In this document: one piece after another, positions 17,412 through 25,643 of the stretch
Layout of the letters: each line of letters opens with the position of its first letter
Position numbering within the stretch: the stretch's first letter is position 1
Assembly: GCA_022360905.1 (NCBI GenBank)
Contig: JAKSBX010000235.1
Coordinates: forward strand, 1 to 62,141
Direction: 5' to 3'
DNA length: 62,141 nucleotides
From: Chromatiales bacterium
GTDB lineage: Bacteria; Pseudomonadota; Gammaproteobacteria; Chromatiales; Chromatiaceae
Translations under genes and position numbers: made by a program
Notes under the pieces: model-generated
Seen by the model: only the letters and a program-made list of their open reading frames with translations
Database searches by the model: none
Told to the model about the DNA's origin: nothing

Positions 17412-18282
17412 CCCTTAATTAAGAGTTTCAATTTCATTTCTCTTCGATTTGATATTTATCTAGTTGATGCCGGCAATCGCTTAACGTACTCTAGATCACA
17501 TAAAAGTAAATTGTTTGTTATATATTATGATAAATTAGATCGGTTGTTATTGTAAAAATTATAACAACGATAGCAAGGCCTGACCCTGCAATGTTTTAGA
17601 GTTCTGTGGTCAGGAGATCTACAATAAAACTACAACTCACTGTTAAATCTTTTTCTGTCAGATTGGTAATCGGCTACTATGATTTTACCATTTTGCTCGA
17701 GTGCTTTCGCACTAGAAATCACAATCAGCAACAGTTCTGCTGAAAAAAGTGGCTCTAACAGGACAAATGATCACGGGAATATATAAGTACTGTATGGCAA
17801 TAGGTAATACTATAAGCACCAAATTTAACTGTTATCTCGTTATAATTCCTCATGGTGCAGTTAACATGAGAAGAAGCAGAGGTGATATGGGTGCTAGCGC
17901 TCTATCATAGAAGATTAACAACCAAACGGTGGTAGTGGTCGCGGGCCTATTCTGGTGTGCGTGATTTAAGAAAGAAAGCCAATAGTGAGTATTGCTAGCA
18001 GAAACTTGTCGATTGGCAGATCCAGTCCAATTGGTAAGGGAAGGAGCTTTAAGGTGACTACTGACATGATGATTGTTGGAGGATTTGGGTAACACTGATT
18101 ATGAATAATGCCTTCTATTTAGAAGTTATTTTATCTGATTAGTCTATACTCAAAGGCGATAAAATAAGTTATTGGTGTTTGATTAATGCCTGTGAATACG
18201 GGGTCAAATATTTTAACAGCATTAGTTTGGGCTGATTATTCAGTTCAATTTAGTTTCGGTGTGATTACAGGGAGTTAAAAAG
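17412..18282. other. Long AT-rich non-coding stretch after the Tad/toxin region
   Basis: No reading frame here has a ribosome site, plausible composition and recognisable product. The 871 bp are AT-rich and separate the pilus/toxin region from the dsr neighbourhood. The stretch may contain decayed sequence and the promoter of the small gene at 18283, but no specific site was identified. Confidence 0.5.
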
Positions 18283-18471
18283 ATGCAATTCATGGATGCC
18301 AAAGCGATGTTTTTTTCCCAAAGCTGGGAAGATGCGGCCCGTTCCTCTCTGCGAAAACACAGGTTTCGCACCCATACCGATCAAGAGCGAGAGTCTTTTG
18401 AACGAAAGTACGGCAAAGGTAAGAGCTTGCTCAGACGTTCACTCTTCCTGATAAGGGGCGGTCACCGATGA
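18283..18471 (+). CDS. Small basic hypothetical protein
   Basis: The protein has 62 residues and is rich in Arg, Lys, Ser and Phe. The start has a good GGGAG ribosome site 9 bp upstream. No domain was recognised. The high Arg content and the absence of a membrane segment suggest a cytoplasmic or nucleic-acid-associated role, but this is a guess. Being real rests mainly on the ribosome site. Confidence 0.45.
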   Translation: MQFMDAKAMFFSQSWEDAARSSLRKHRFRTHTDQERESFERKYGKGKSLLRRSLFLIRGGHR

Positions 18472-18665
18472 AGCCATCGAATCGCCTGTCTGCCGTGGCC
18501 GGATGAGCCGGTTTGTTTTTTCAGCGCAGCAGCAACCATCAGCTTATCGATAGCTGAGCTAATATTGGGGGATGTGGGCGAGTGTCGTCAAGCCGTGGTG
18601 TGTGTGATTGAAATATTTTCCAACTCAGTGATCGATCGGCTTATAACGACTAAAGGGCCTCTAAG

Positions 18666-18983
18666 TCACTGGAACGAAGTCTCTTCCGGCTCACCGGTAT
18701 TATCGATGACTACCTGTCTAACCCCTTCCATACGGGAGAGGATATAGCCTCCCATCATCAACGCCAACTGTTCATTCTCAGTTTCCAGAGCGGTAAGCAG
18801 TTTTCCCGCAACCAGTTGACAACGTTGAGTTTTATCTGGATTCTTTACCCATTTCTGGCCAATTTGCCAGCCCTTGTTCATATCCTGGTCCATTTTTTCG
18901 AAAGACGCATTCATGGCTTCAATATAGCCATCAGGTATTTCGAGGTTCATTGACCAGTCATCAATTATAAGATTTAGTTGCAT
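18666..18983 (-). CDS. Conserved-looking hypothetical protein near dsr
   Basis: The protein has 105 residues, is soluble and mostly helical after a short N-terminal strand (LNLIIDDWSMNLEIPDGYIEA). The composition is balanced and protein-like, but no family was recognised. It is divergent from the receiver-like gene at 19081 across a 97 bp gap, which could hold promoters for both. Confidence 0.65.
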   Translation of the reverse strand: MQLNLIIDDWSMNLEIPDGYIEAMNASFEKMDQDMNKGWQIGQKWVKNPDKTQRCQLVAGKLLTALETENEQLALMMGGYILSRMEGVRQVVIDNTGEPEETSFQ

Positions 18984-19080
18984 GGTACAGACTGACTGAA
19001 TTTAAGACTCAAACAAAGAAGCCCGGTGGTTAATTTGCCGGGGGATTATAATCGGGCCTCCTAAAGGTAAAATCAAGCGT

Positions 19081-19455
19081 ATGGAAGATCAGGAATTACT
19101 CGCCGTGGTTGAATTGGGTGGCTACCCAAATTTCATACCGCTCTATCAGCGTCTGAATTTCAGGGTGGAGATGGTCAATTCGGTGCGCAAGGCCCAATCC
19201 TGGCTTAAGAAACATCGTCCTGGGGTGGTGGTTGCCGAGTTCTACTCCGATCCCCAATTCCGGGATCGTATGAGTAACCTGGAATCTCTGTTGGCAACCC
19301 TGCAACGTTACGATATCGAAGCCGGTATCGTTGTACTGATCGACGCTAAATATCTGCAGCGACTGGAGGAGGTCAAATCTCGTTATGCCGTGCATGCGGT
19401 ACTGACTTTTCCGGTCGATGAACAAGCGATGCAAACGGCCCTGGAATCACTATAG
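19081..19455 (+). CDS. Receiver-like alpha/beta protein of unknown function
   Basis: The protein has 124 residues with alternating strands and helices like a response-regulator receiver: LAVVELGGY, GVVVAEFYSDPQF, AGIVVLIDA and VHAVLTFPVDEQAM. The usual acidic pocket and phosphoacceptor Asp are not in their canonical positions. It could be a degenerate receiver. An AAAGG site precedes the start. The stop overlaps the ribosome site (TAGGAG) of the next gene, so the two form an operon. Confidence 0.65.
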   Translation: MEDQELLAVVELGGYPNFIPLYQRLNFRVEMVNSVRKAQSWLKKHRPGVVVAEFYSDPQFRDRMSNLESLLATLQRYDIEAGIVVLIDAKYLQRLEEVKSRYAVHAVLTFPVDEQAMQTALESL

Positions 19456-19464
19456 GAGTTTCTG

Positions 19465-20139
19465 ATGTTGTTGGAAATCGAAGGTCTACTCGATTCGGCT
19501 CTGTTACAGAAGATCGATCAGATTCTTGCCGAGGCGGAGTTTGTCGATGGCAAACTGACGGCCGGAAAGGCCGCTCAAAAAGTGAAAAACAACCAGGAGT
19601 TGAAAGGTTCGCCAAAGCAGATGGAGCTGTTGATACGCATTCTGACCAGCGCCATGGGGCAGAATGGGATGTTTCGCTCAGCGGTTCTCCCTTACCGGAT
19701 GGCCGATCCGATATTCGCCCGTTACCATTCGGGGATGACCTATGGAGATCACGTCGATGACCCCATCATGGGGCTGAGTGGACAGCGATTTCGCAGCGAT
19801 ATCTCGATGACCATTTTCCTTCGGGAGCCGGATACCTACGAAGGTGGCGAACTGGTGATCCGTACCACGTTCGGCGAAAAGAAAGTTAAACTGGCAGCGG
19901 GCAGTGCGGTGATCTATCCCTCGTCGAGCCTGCATCATGTTGCCGAGGTGACCCGGGGGGAAAGGCTGGTGGCGCTGGCCTGGATACAGAGTTACGTGCG
20001 TGATCCGTCACGGCGAGAGCTGCTGTTCGAACTCGATCGGGCGAGGGAGGATTTATTGATGAATCGGCCTGAGGAGGCAACTACCGGGTTGGTGGATAAG
20101 TCCTACGCCAATCTACTGCGGATGTGGAGTGATGTTTGA
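19465..20139 (+). CDS. PKHD-type Fe(II)/2-oxoglutarate hydroxylase (YbiX/PiuC family)
   Basis: The protein has 224 residues, the usual length of the YbiX/PiuC family. The iron ligands are visible in YGDHVDD (His and Asp) and SSSLHHVAEVTRGERL (His, and the Arg that binds 2-oxoglutarate), within a double-stranded beta-helix (FRSDISMTIFL, YEGGELVI). Members are often iron-regulated, but their substrates are mostly unknown. The gene is coupled to the receiver-like gene upstream and is convergent with the DsrC paralogue. Confidence 0.9.
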   Translation: MLLEIEGLLDSALLQKIDQILAEAEFVDGKLTAGKAAQKVKNNQELKGSPKQMELLIRILTSAMGQNGMFRSAVLPYRMADPIFARYHSGMTYGDHVDDPIMGLSGQRFRSDISMTIFLREPDTYEGGELVIRTTFGEKKVKLAAGSAVIYPSSSLHHVAEVTRGERLVALAWIQSYVRDPSRRELLFELDRAREDLLMNRPEEATTGLVDKSYANLLRMWSDV

Positions 20140-20163
20140 CCATCGAAGGGTGGCAGGCTTACA

Positions 20164-20186
20164 GGGGTAAGGGAGAACCTTACCCC
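20164..20186. terminator. Bidirectional terminator-like hairpin between convergent genes
   Basis: GGGGTAAGG pairs with CCTTACCCC around a GAGAA loop. The hairpin lies in the gap between the convergent hydroxylase and DsrC-paralogue genes. It lacks a long T-run, so it may act as a weak terminator or an mRNA end stabiliser. Confidence 0.5.
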
Positions 20187-20215
20187 CGTTAGCATCAGTG
20201 GCTTAGCCGAGCGGC

Positions 20216-20560
20216 TTAATAACCGCCTTTGCGCTTGGTTTCAGGCAGGCCGGCAATCTTACTTGCCTGCTTGGCCGGACCCTTGGGGAAGTGGATGTAG
20301 AGCGCTTTCGCATCCACCTTGCCCTCATCGGTCCAGATGCCTTTGAAGTGCTTGACCATATTACGTTCGTTAGGCTGATTGCCGTTATTATTAATATACT
20401 CATCGCGCAGAAAGTTGATGATTTCCCATGCCTTTTCAGACAGGCTTACCCCTTCCTGCTCAGCAATGGCCTTGGCCACATCTTCACTCCAGTCGGTCAT
20501 ATTGACCAGATAACCGTTCGCATCAGCTTCGATTGTATTACCGTTTACTTCATATGACAT
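20216..20560 (-). CDS. DsrC/TusE paralogue without the C-terminal cysteines (RspA-like)
   Basis: The protein has 114 residues with the DsrC fold signature throughout (EIINFLRDEY, HFPKGPAKQASKIAGLPE). The two redox cysteines of true DsrC are replaced. The position in ACRFAGLPKP is Ser here, and the tail ends KRKGGY instead of TGCI. Without them it cannot carry sulfur by the known trisulphide chemistry. DsrC-like proteins lacking both cysteines have been called RspA and are proposed to be regulatory. It lies about 5.9 kb from the canonical dsrC, on the other strand. Confidence 0.88.
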   Translation of the reverse strand: MSYEVNGNTIEADANGYLVNMTDWSEDVAKAIAEQEGVSLSEKAWEIINFLRDEYINNNGNQPNERNMVKHFKGIWTDEGKVDAKALYIHFPKGPAKQASKIAGLPETKRKGGY

Positions 20561-20713
20561 TGATCTCTCCTAACTAAATCACGAGACACTCTATCCCGTT
20601 AAACTCAAATTTTTAATTTTGGAATTCTCTGTTCCGCTCAGCACCAGGATCCTCTCTCGAATTCGGTCTCTTGAGACAAACCCGGCCGACCGGTGAATTT
20701 GCAGCCTGTAATC

Positions 20714-21373
20714 TTAAACAGTCTTGTGTGGAATAAACAAGCCAAAGCCGCGAGTGCGTAGTGGGCCCAGTCCCTCCTCCTGAAGCGTGACGGCATCGTC
20801 CAGGGGCAGACCAGCCACCATCAGACTTTTAGTAATCAGCCTTCCCTCCGGTGTCTCAAACTGTTCACCTTTCCCACAAAGCACCTTTTTAAACCTCAAA
20901 TTAAGTGCTTTCAGTTGGTCCACCGATTGTTGCAGAAATTCATCTTCCGACTGATTCTCCGCAGCGATCAGATGGCGGCAATAGAGGGTGGTGGTCATCC
21001 CAAGCAGGCGGGTATGGGATTTACCGATCTCCAGACTGTGGCCATCGATATCCAGGGTCTGTCCGGTAAGTGCCCCCGCATCCTCAATGCGACTGTTGGG
21101 CAGTCGCAGAATCAGTGGCGTGCGTCTGGACAGATAGAGCAGTTGGTCGCTGCCCGAAGGGCGCTCCCAGCCGTTTCCCGAATCCGCCCCGTAGATCAGA
21201 TGAAGACCGGCATTGGGTTCATCGGCAAACCAGGGCAGTGCCTGCTGGATTCCCTGCGACAGTGCCCAGGCATGATCGATGGGAAGGGTAGGGCAGTTGA
21301 TTTTGAACAGCAGATCCAAGACATTGTCCGGGACTACAAACCGTTCCTCATCTTGCTCTTCCTGCCAGAACAT
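20714..21373 (-). CDS. Cas6/Cmx6-like (subtype MYXAN) protein, orphan
   Basis: The protein has 219 residues from the ATG at 21373. That start is preceded by GGAG and lies 13 bp after the upstream gene's stop. The sequence fits the Cas6 variant of the MYXAN subtype: PIDHAWALSQGIQQALPWF near the N-terminus, LILRLPNSRIEDAGALTGQT in the middle and the glycine-rich GLGPLRTRGFGLFIPHK end. Cas6 proteins process CRISPR RNA, but no repeat array or other cas gene is present here. Its place in an operon beside dsr suggests another RNA-related role in sulfur oxidisers. Confidence 0.7.
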   Translation of the reverse strand: MFWQEEQDEERFVVPDNVLDLLFKINCPTLPIDHAWALSQGIQQALPWFADEPNAGLHLIYGADSGNGWERPSGSDQLLYLSRRTPLILRLPNSRIEDAGALTGQTLDIDGHSLEIGKSHTRLLGMTTTLYCRHLIAAENQSEDEFLQQSVDQLKALNLRFKKVLCGKGEQFETPEGRLITKSLMVAGLPLDDAVTLQEEGLGPLRTRGFGLFIPHKTV

Positions 21374-21386
21374 ATTCAACTCCAAC

Positions 21387-22097
21387 TCAGGCTTCTGCCG
21401 GGATCTTGCTGCGCAGTTCATCCCGGTCGTACCACCAGTCCCCATCGATGATTACATCGAGTACGGTGGCCAGCCGGGGGAGGAATTTGGCGGGATCGTC
21501 CAGTTCCATGCGTTCCACCCAGAAATCGAAAATCTCCTGCTCTTCCACCTGGCTATGGCGTCTGGCAACCTGTCCCATCAATTGGTTGGTGAAAAATCTG
21601 AGGTCCTCCTGGGTCTGTCCCTCTGCGCGTAGATCGACGATATAGCAGGCCGTTGCAGCAGCCACGGCAGCGCCATCCGAGTTATCCGGTGTTTCATCGA
21701 TCAGGTGTTGCAACATGGCGACGCTGAGCTCTGGGTCGATGGGGAAGGTTACCCCCAGCCAGATGCCGTGAGCCAGCGCTTTGGCTCCATCTTGCTTTTC
21801 CGCCTGATAGAGCACGTCACAGGCCTCCACGGCAGCCAGCCAGAGCTCTGACGCAAGCGCCCGGTCAAACACACTCCTGGCGATCTGCCAGGCTTCATCG
21901 TTGCGGTCCAGGTCGAGCAGGATATAGCAGCTCTCAATCTCCAGAGAGAGGCGCTGTTGAAAGGCGCTGTCTGTGTCGAGCGTCTCCAGTTGCTGACGTA
22001 TCTCCTGCAGCTTTACTTCGAGAAGCTTGCTTGATTTGACAGCATCTTCAGCGCTTTCGCTGTCTCCGAGAAAGGTTTCTGATTCCAAATACTTCAC
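21387..22097 (-). CDS. Helical hypothetical protein, operon partner of the Cas6-like gene
   Basis: The protein has 236 residues, is acidic, Gln/Glu-rich and helical throughout, with a possible TPR-like layout (CYILLDLDRNDEAWQIARSV, EACDVLYQAEKQDGAKALAH). It starts at GTG with an AGGGCAGAG stretch upstream. No family was recognised. It lies between a 58-residue gene and the Cas6-like gene with short gaps, indicating one operon running away from dsrA. Confidence 0.7.
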   Translation of the reverse strand: MKYLESETFLGDSESAEDAVKSSKLLEVKLQEIRQQLETLDTDSAFQQRLSLEIESCYILLDLDRNDEAWQIARSVFDRALASELWLAAVEACDVLYQAEKQDGAKALAHGIWLGVTFPIDPELSVAMLQHLIDETPDNSDGAAVAAATACYIVDLRAEGQTQEDLRFFTNQLMGQVARRHSQVEEQEIFDFWVERMELDDPAKFLPRLATVLDVIIDGDWWYDRDELRSKIPAEA

Positions 22098-22146
22098 AGA
22101 TCTCTGCCCTTATAATATTTTGCCTTGCGTTTGGTTACCCTAGGGC

Positions 22147-22323
22147 TTAGGTAAAGGCCGCTTCAAGGCGATCTTCCCAGTTGTCCGGGGTATCCGCAAA
22201 GGGTGGTTTGACGTCGATACGGAAGAAGACCTCCGTTTTCGAACGCTCTTTGACAACGCTCAGCAGTTGCTCAAAATTCTCAACTTCTGGATGTTGCATC
22301 ATGATCTCGCTCAGGTACAGCAT
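22147..22323 (-). CDS. Small conserved-looking protein (58 residues) upstream of dsrA
   Basis: An intact reading frame starts at the ATG ending at 22323 and stops at TAA. It encodes 58 residues, beginning MLYLSEIMMQ and ending with VFFRIDVKPPFADTPDNW and a short acidic helix. The composition looks like a real small alpha/beta protein. It is co-directional with the next two genes, ending 49 bp before the next start. No strong ribosome site is visible, and Met8 or Met9 could also be used. No family was recognised. Confidence 0.6.
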   Translation of the reverse strand: MLYLSEIMMQHPEVENFEQLLSVVKERSKTEVFFRIDVKPPFADTPDNWEDRLEAAFT

Positions 22324-22776
22324 GATTTTTGTGTCCGTTTAAATACTCAGTAAAATGCTCGGATATTACTATTGAACAATATGCTTAAGTTGGGTTCAAG
22401 CCTTATCTGCAGTTGTTGCGAATAAATCTCTCCCATAAAGAAAAAAAGGATATTCATTTAATTTAGTCTTTTGGGAATAGTTTATAACCTGCTGTGATTA
22501 AAGGTGTTCTACCTGGATAGGTGTTTAAAATATAGCGGCTGAACAGTGATTTTCTATCCCATTTGGGATAGGTGTTTCTATCCCGGTCCCCCCCATCGGA
22601 AGGATATGGGTCTGCATTAGGAAACTCTAAACTTGCTGGCCAGTAGAAGCAGGCCCTGCCTGTGCGGTTAAGATTGCGGGTCGGTGGCCAGATTCTACAA
22701 CTTGGTTTTCAGCCAAGAATAATAGGATGTGGAAAATGCTGACGACCTCGATAAACGACCATTGGGAGAAACAGTG
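22324..22776. promoter_or_regulatory. dsr operon upstream control region
   Basis: This 453 bp gap lies between divergent transcription units and should hold the dsrA promoter and that of the 58-residue gene. The most obvious structure is a cluster of GGGATAG/CTATCCC half-sites (22515-22584). The proximal part down to dsrA has no other reading frame. The precise -35/-10 boxes could not be assigned by eye. Confidence 0.65.
22515..22584. repeat. Cluster of GGGATAG/CTATCCC half-sites upstream of dsrA
   Basis: CTATCCC (22554-22560), GGGATAG (22565-22571) and CTATCCC (22578-22584) alternate with 4 bp and 6 bp gaps. The 12 bp GGATAGGTGTTT occurs twice, at 22515-22526 and 22566-22577, 51 bp apart, which is close to five helical turns. 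The pattern looks like a multi-site binding region for a dimeric regulator. The regulator is unknown. Confidence 0.65.
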
Positions 22777-24018
22777 ATGGCAAAACAGATGCATGATACC
22801 CCCATGCTTGATCAGCTGGAGAGTGGCCCATGGCCCTCATTCGTTACCGGCCTCAAGCGCCTCGCCAAAGACAACGATATGATGGTTGACCTGCTTGGTC
22901 AGCTGGAGACTTCTTACGAAACCCGCAAAGGCTACTGGAAAGGTGGTACTGTGGGCGTTATCGGCTACGGCGGTGGTATCATTCCCCGTTTTACCGAATT
23001 GAAAGGTGACGACGGCCAGGCTCTGTTCCCTGCCGCTGCAGAATTCCACACCCTGCGTGTTATGCCACCTCCAGGCATGCACTATGACACCGACACCATT
23101 CGCAAATTCTGCGATATCTGGGAAAAGTACGGTTCCGGTTTGATTGCGTTTCATGGTCAGTCTGGCGACATCATGTTCCAGGGTTGTACCACTGACAACG
23201 TTCAGCCTGCATTCGATGAGATCAACGAAATGGGTTTTGATCTCGGTGGTGCCGGTCCTGCGGTACGTACCGGTATGTCCTGTGTTGGTGCGGCACGTTG
23301 TGAAAACTCCTGCTTCGATGAGGGTCGTACCATGCGCATGCTGGTCAACAACGCCCTTGACGATATGCACCGTCCAGCACTGCCCTACAAGTTCAAATAT
23401 AAAGTCTCCGGTTGCCCGAATGACTGCATGAACTCAGTACAGCGCGCTGACCTGGCTACCATTGGTACCTGGCGCGATGACATGAAAGTCGATCAGGACG
23501 AAGTGAAAAAATTCGTCGGTGAGAAAGGTCGCAAGTATGTTATCGACAATGTGATCACCCGTTGCCCAACCCAGGCACTGTCATTGAATGATGACGACAC
23601 CCTGGCGGTGGACAACCCCTCCTGTGTCCGTTGCATGCACTGCATCAACGTGATGAACAAAGCGCTCTCTCCCGGCGACGACAAAGGCGTTACCCTGCTG
23701 TGTGGCGGTAAGCGTACTCTGAAGATCGGCGACCTGATGGGCACAGTTATCGTGCCGTTCATGAAGCTTGAGTCTGATGATGACTTTGAAGCCCTGGGCG
23801 ATCTGGCTACCGAGATCCTTGACTTCTTCGCTGAGAATGCGCTGGAGCACGAGCGTACCGGTGAGATGATCGAGCGTATCGGCCTGGTCAACTTCCTCGA
23901 AGGCGTCGGCTTGGAGATCGATCCTAATATGATCGAACGTCCGCGTATGAATCCTTATGTCCGTACCGACGGTTGGGATGAAGAAGCGGCCAAATGGGCT
24001 GAACGTAAAGCGCAATAA
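22777..24018 (+). CDS. dsrA: Reverse-type dissimilatory sulfite reductase alpha subunit
   Basis: The protein has 413 residues, the usual length. The sirohaem-[4Fe-4S] ligands are in place as CX5C (Cys169, Cys175) and CX3C (Cys213, Cys217). A ferredoxin-like insertion (CPTQALSL, CVRCMHCINVM) follows. With DsrB it forms the alpha2beta2 enzyme that oxidises DsrC-bound sulfur to sulfite in the cytoplasm. The ATG at 22777 was chosen because GGGAGA precedes it and the protein then begins MAKQMHDTPML, as in relatives. An upstream in-frame ATG at 22729 was rejected. Confidence 0.97.
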   Translation: MAKQMHDTPMLDQLESGPWPSFVTGLKRLAKDNDMMVDLLGQLETSYETRKGYWKGGTVGVIGYGGGIIPRFTELKGDDGQALFPAAAEFHTLRVMPPPGMHYDTDTIRKFCDIWEKYGSGLIAFHGQSGDIMFQGCTTDNVQPAFDEINEMGFDLGGAGPAVRTGMSCVGAARCENSCFDEGRTMRMLVNNALDDMHRPALPYKFKYKVSGCPNDCMNSVQRADLATIGTWRDDMKVDQDEVKKFVGEKGRKYVIDNVITRCPTQALSLNDDDTLAVDNPSCVRCMHCINVMNKALSPGDDKGVTLLCGGKRTLKIGDLMGTVIVPFMKLESDDDFEALGDLATEILDFFAENALEHERTGEMIERIGLVNFLEGVGLEIDPNMIERPRMNPYVRTDGWDEEAAKWAERKAQ

Positions 24019-24049
24019 TTTTGTTTTCTGCTGACTGACAGCAGGTTGA

Positions 24050-24082
24050 AAGGGGGGCATCGGGTACGCCCGGATGCCCCTT
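24050..24082 (+). other. Hairpin between dsrA and dsrB
   Basis: A GC-rich near-palindrome lies between dsrA and dsrB. GGGGGCATC with GGG on the left pairs with CCC and GGATGCCCC on the right around a TACG loop, with small bulges. No T-run follows, so it is more likely an mRNA stabiliser or processing site than a terminator. Confidence 0.6.
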
Positions 24083-24119
24083 AAAACGAATCAATTACCC
24101 TATTTTTTTGGAGGTAGGT

Positions 24120-25190
24120 ATGTCGGAACCTCGTATGCCGATCGAGAGTGGCGTCCCGGAGATGGAGCCCTACTTGCACCCCGTCCTGAAGAAAAACTAT
24201 GGCGAATGGGCCTGGCATGAGCGCCTGCGTCCTGGTGTCCTGCATCACGTTGCCAAGAGTGGCGATAGCATCTGGACAGTGCGTGCCGGTACTCAGCGTC
24301 AGATGGACGTCTACACCATTCGTAAGCTGATGGATATCGCTGATGAGTTTGCTGAAGGCTACGTCCGCTTCACCATCCGTTCCAACATCGAGTACATGGT
24401 CAGCGATGAATCCAAGGTTCAGCCACTGATCGACAAGCTGAATGCGGAAGGTTTCCCGATCGGTGGTACCGGTCCTTCGGTCTCCATGATCTCTCACACC
24501 CAGGGTTGGTTGCACTGCGACATCCCGGGTACCGACGCATCCGGTGCTGTTAAAGCGCTGATGGATGACCTCTACGACGAGTTCGTAAAGGAAGAGATGC
24601 CCAACCGTGTGCGTATCACCACCTCTTGCTGCCAGATCAACTGTGGTGGCCAGGGCGATATCGCGATCAACATCCAGCACACCAAGCCGCCGAAGATTGA
24701 CCACAGCCAGGTGGCCAATGTTTGTGAGCGTCCTTCGGTTGTAGCCCGCTGTCCGGTTGCGGCGATCCGTCCTGCGATGGTTAACGGTAAGCCTTCTCTG
24801 GAAGTCGACGAGAAGAAATGTATCTGCTGCGGTGCCTGCTTTCCGCCATGTCCGCCGATGCAGATCAACGATCCGGAGCACTCCAAGTTCGCAATCTGGG
24901 TGGGTGGTAAGAACTCCAATGCCCGTTCCAAGCCGACCTTCCATAAACTGGTTGCTGCCGGCGTACCGAACAACCCACCACGTTGGCCTGAAGTGTCCAC
25001 CATCGTTAAGCAGATCCTCAGCGCTTATAAAGAAGACGCCAAGGACTGGGAACGCATCGGTGAGTGGGCTGATCGCATCGGTTGGCCGAAATTCTTCGAG
25101 AAGACCGGTCTGCCTTTCACCAAGTATCACATCGATAACTGGCGTGGCGGTCGTAACAACCTGAATGCGTCTGCCCACATCCGTTTCTAA
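24120..25190 (+). CDS. dsrB: Reverse-type dissimilatory sulfite reductase beta subunit
   Basis: The protein has 356 residues. Cluster-binding cysteines are visible in SCCQINCGG (Cys170, Cys171, Cys175) and CPVAAIRP, with a ferredoxin insertion CICCGACFPPCPP. It pairs with DsrA to make the sulfite-forming enzyme. The start at 24120 has an excellent GGAGGT site 5-11 bp upstream. It follows dsrA by about 100 bp that contains the hairpin. Confidence 0.97.
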   Translation: MSEPRMPIESGVPEMEPYLHPVLKKNYGEWAWHERLRPGVLHHVAKSGDSIWTVRAGTQRQMDVYTIRKLMDIADEFAEGYVRFTIRSNIEYMVSDESKVQPLIDKLNAEGFPIGGTGPSVSMISHTQGWLHCDIPGTDASGAVKALMDDLYDEFVKEEMPNRVRITTSCCQINCGGQGDIAINIQHTKPPKIDHSQVANVCERPSVVARCPVAAIRPAMVNGKPSLEVDEKKCICCGACFPPCPPMQINDPEHSKFAIWVGGKNSNARSKPTFHKLVAAGVPNNPPRWPEVSTIVKQILSAYKEDAKDWERIGEWADRIGWPKFFEKTGLPFTKYHIDNWRGGRNNLNASAHIRF

Positions 25191-25234
25191 TATCGGTTGT
25201 AGTTGTATAGGCAATTAACAGGAAGGTCATACTG

Positions 25235-25627
25235 ATGAAATTTGCGATTCAGGTAAACGAAGGTCCGTACCAACACCAGGCTACGGACTCAGCATACCAG
25301 TTCACAAAGGCCGCACTGGAAGCCGGACACGAAGTGATGCGTGTCTTCTTCTATCACGACGGTGTGAACAACGGTACCAAACTGACAACCCCGCCACAGG
25401 ACGATCGTAATATCGTCAATCGGTGGACGGAGCTGGCGAAAAAATATGATCTCGACATGGTGGTCTGCGTGGCAGCAGCACAGCGTCGCGGTATCGTGGA
25501 TGAAGGCGAAATGCAGCGTAACGGAAAAGACGCTGAGAATATCGCTGACAACTTTCGCATCTCCGGTCTCGGTCAGCTGGTCGAAGCGGGCATTCAGTCC
25601 GAGCGACTGGTGGTTTTCGGTGATTAA
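25235..25627 (+). CDS. dsrE: Sulfur relay protein DsrE
   Basis: The protein has 130 residues and belongs to the DsrE/TusD family. The sulfur-carrying Cys78 is in MVVCVAAAQRRG. In the DsrEFH hexamer it receives persulfide sulfur and passes it to DsrC. The ribosome site AGGAAGG precedes the start. The gene is immediately downstream of dsrB in the usual order. Confidence 0.96.
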   Translation: MKFAIQVNEGPYQHQATDSAYQFTKAALEAGHEVMRVFFYHDGVNNGTKLTTPPQDDRNIVNRWTELAKKYDLDMVVCVAAAQRRGIVDEGEMQRNGKDAENIADNFRISGLGQLVEAGIQSERLVVFGD

Positions 25628-25643
25628 AGCATAGAGGTTGATC

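Noticed and set aside
20591-20597. A single CTATCCC near the DsrC-paralogue gene as a second regulator site
   Set aside because: A 7-mer is expected several times by chance in 62 kb. It is kept only as a remark in the dsr half-site finding.
24081-25214. A 377-residue open frame antisense to dsrB
   Set aside because: It mirrors the codon pattern of dsrB, whose identity is certain. Several other long antisense frames, for example over dsrK, dsrL and pepN, have the same cause.
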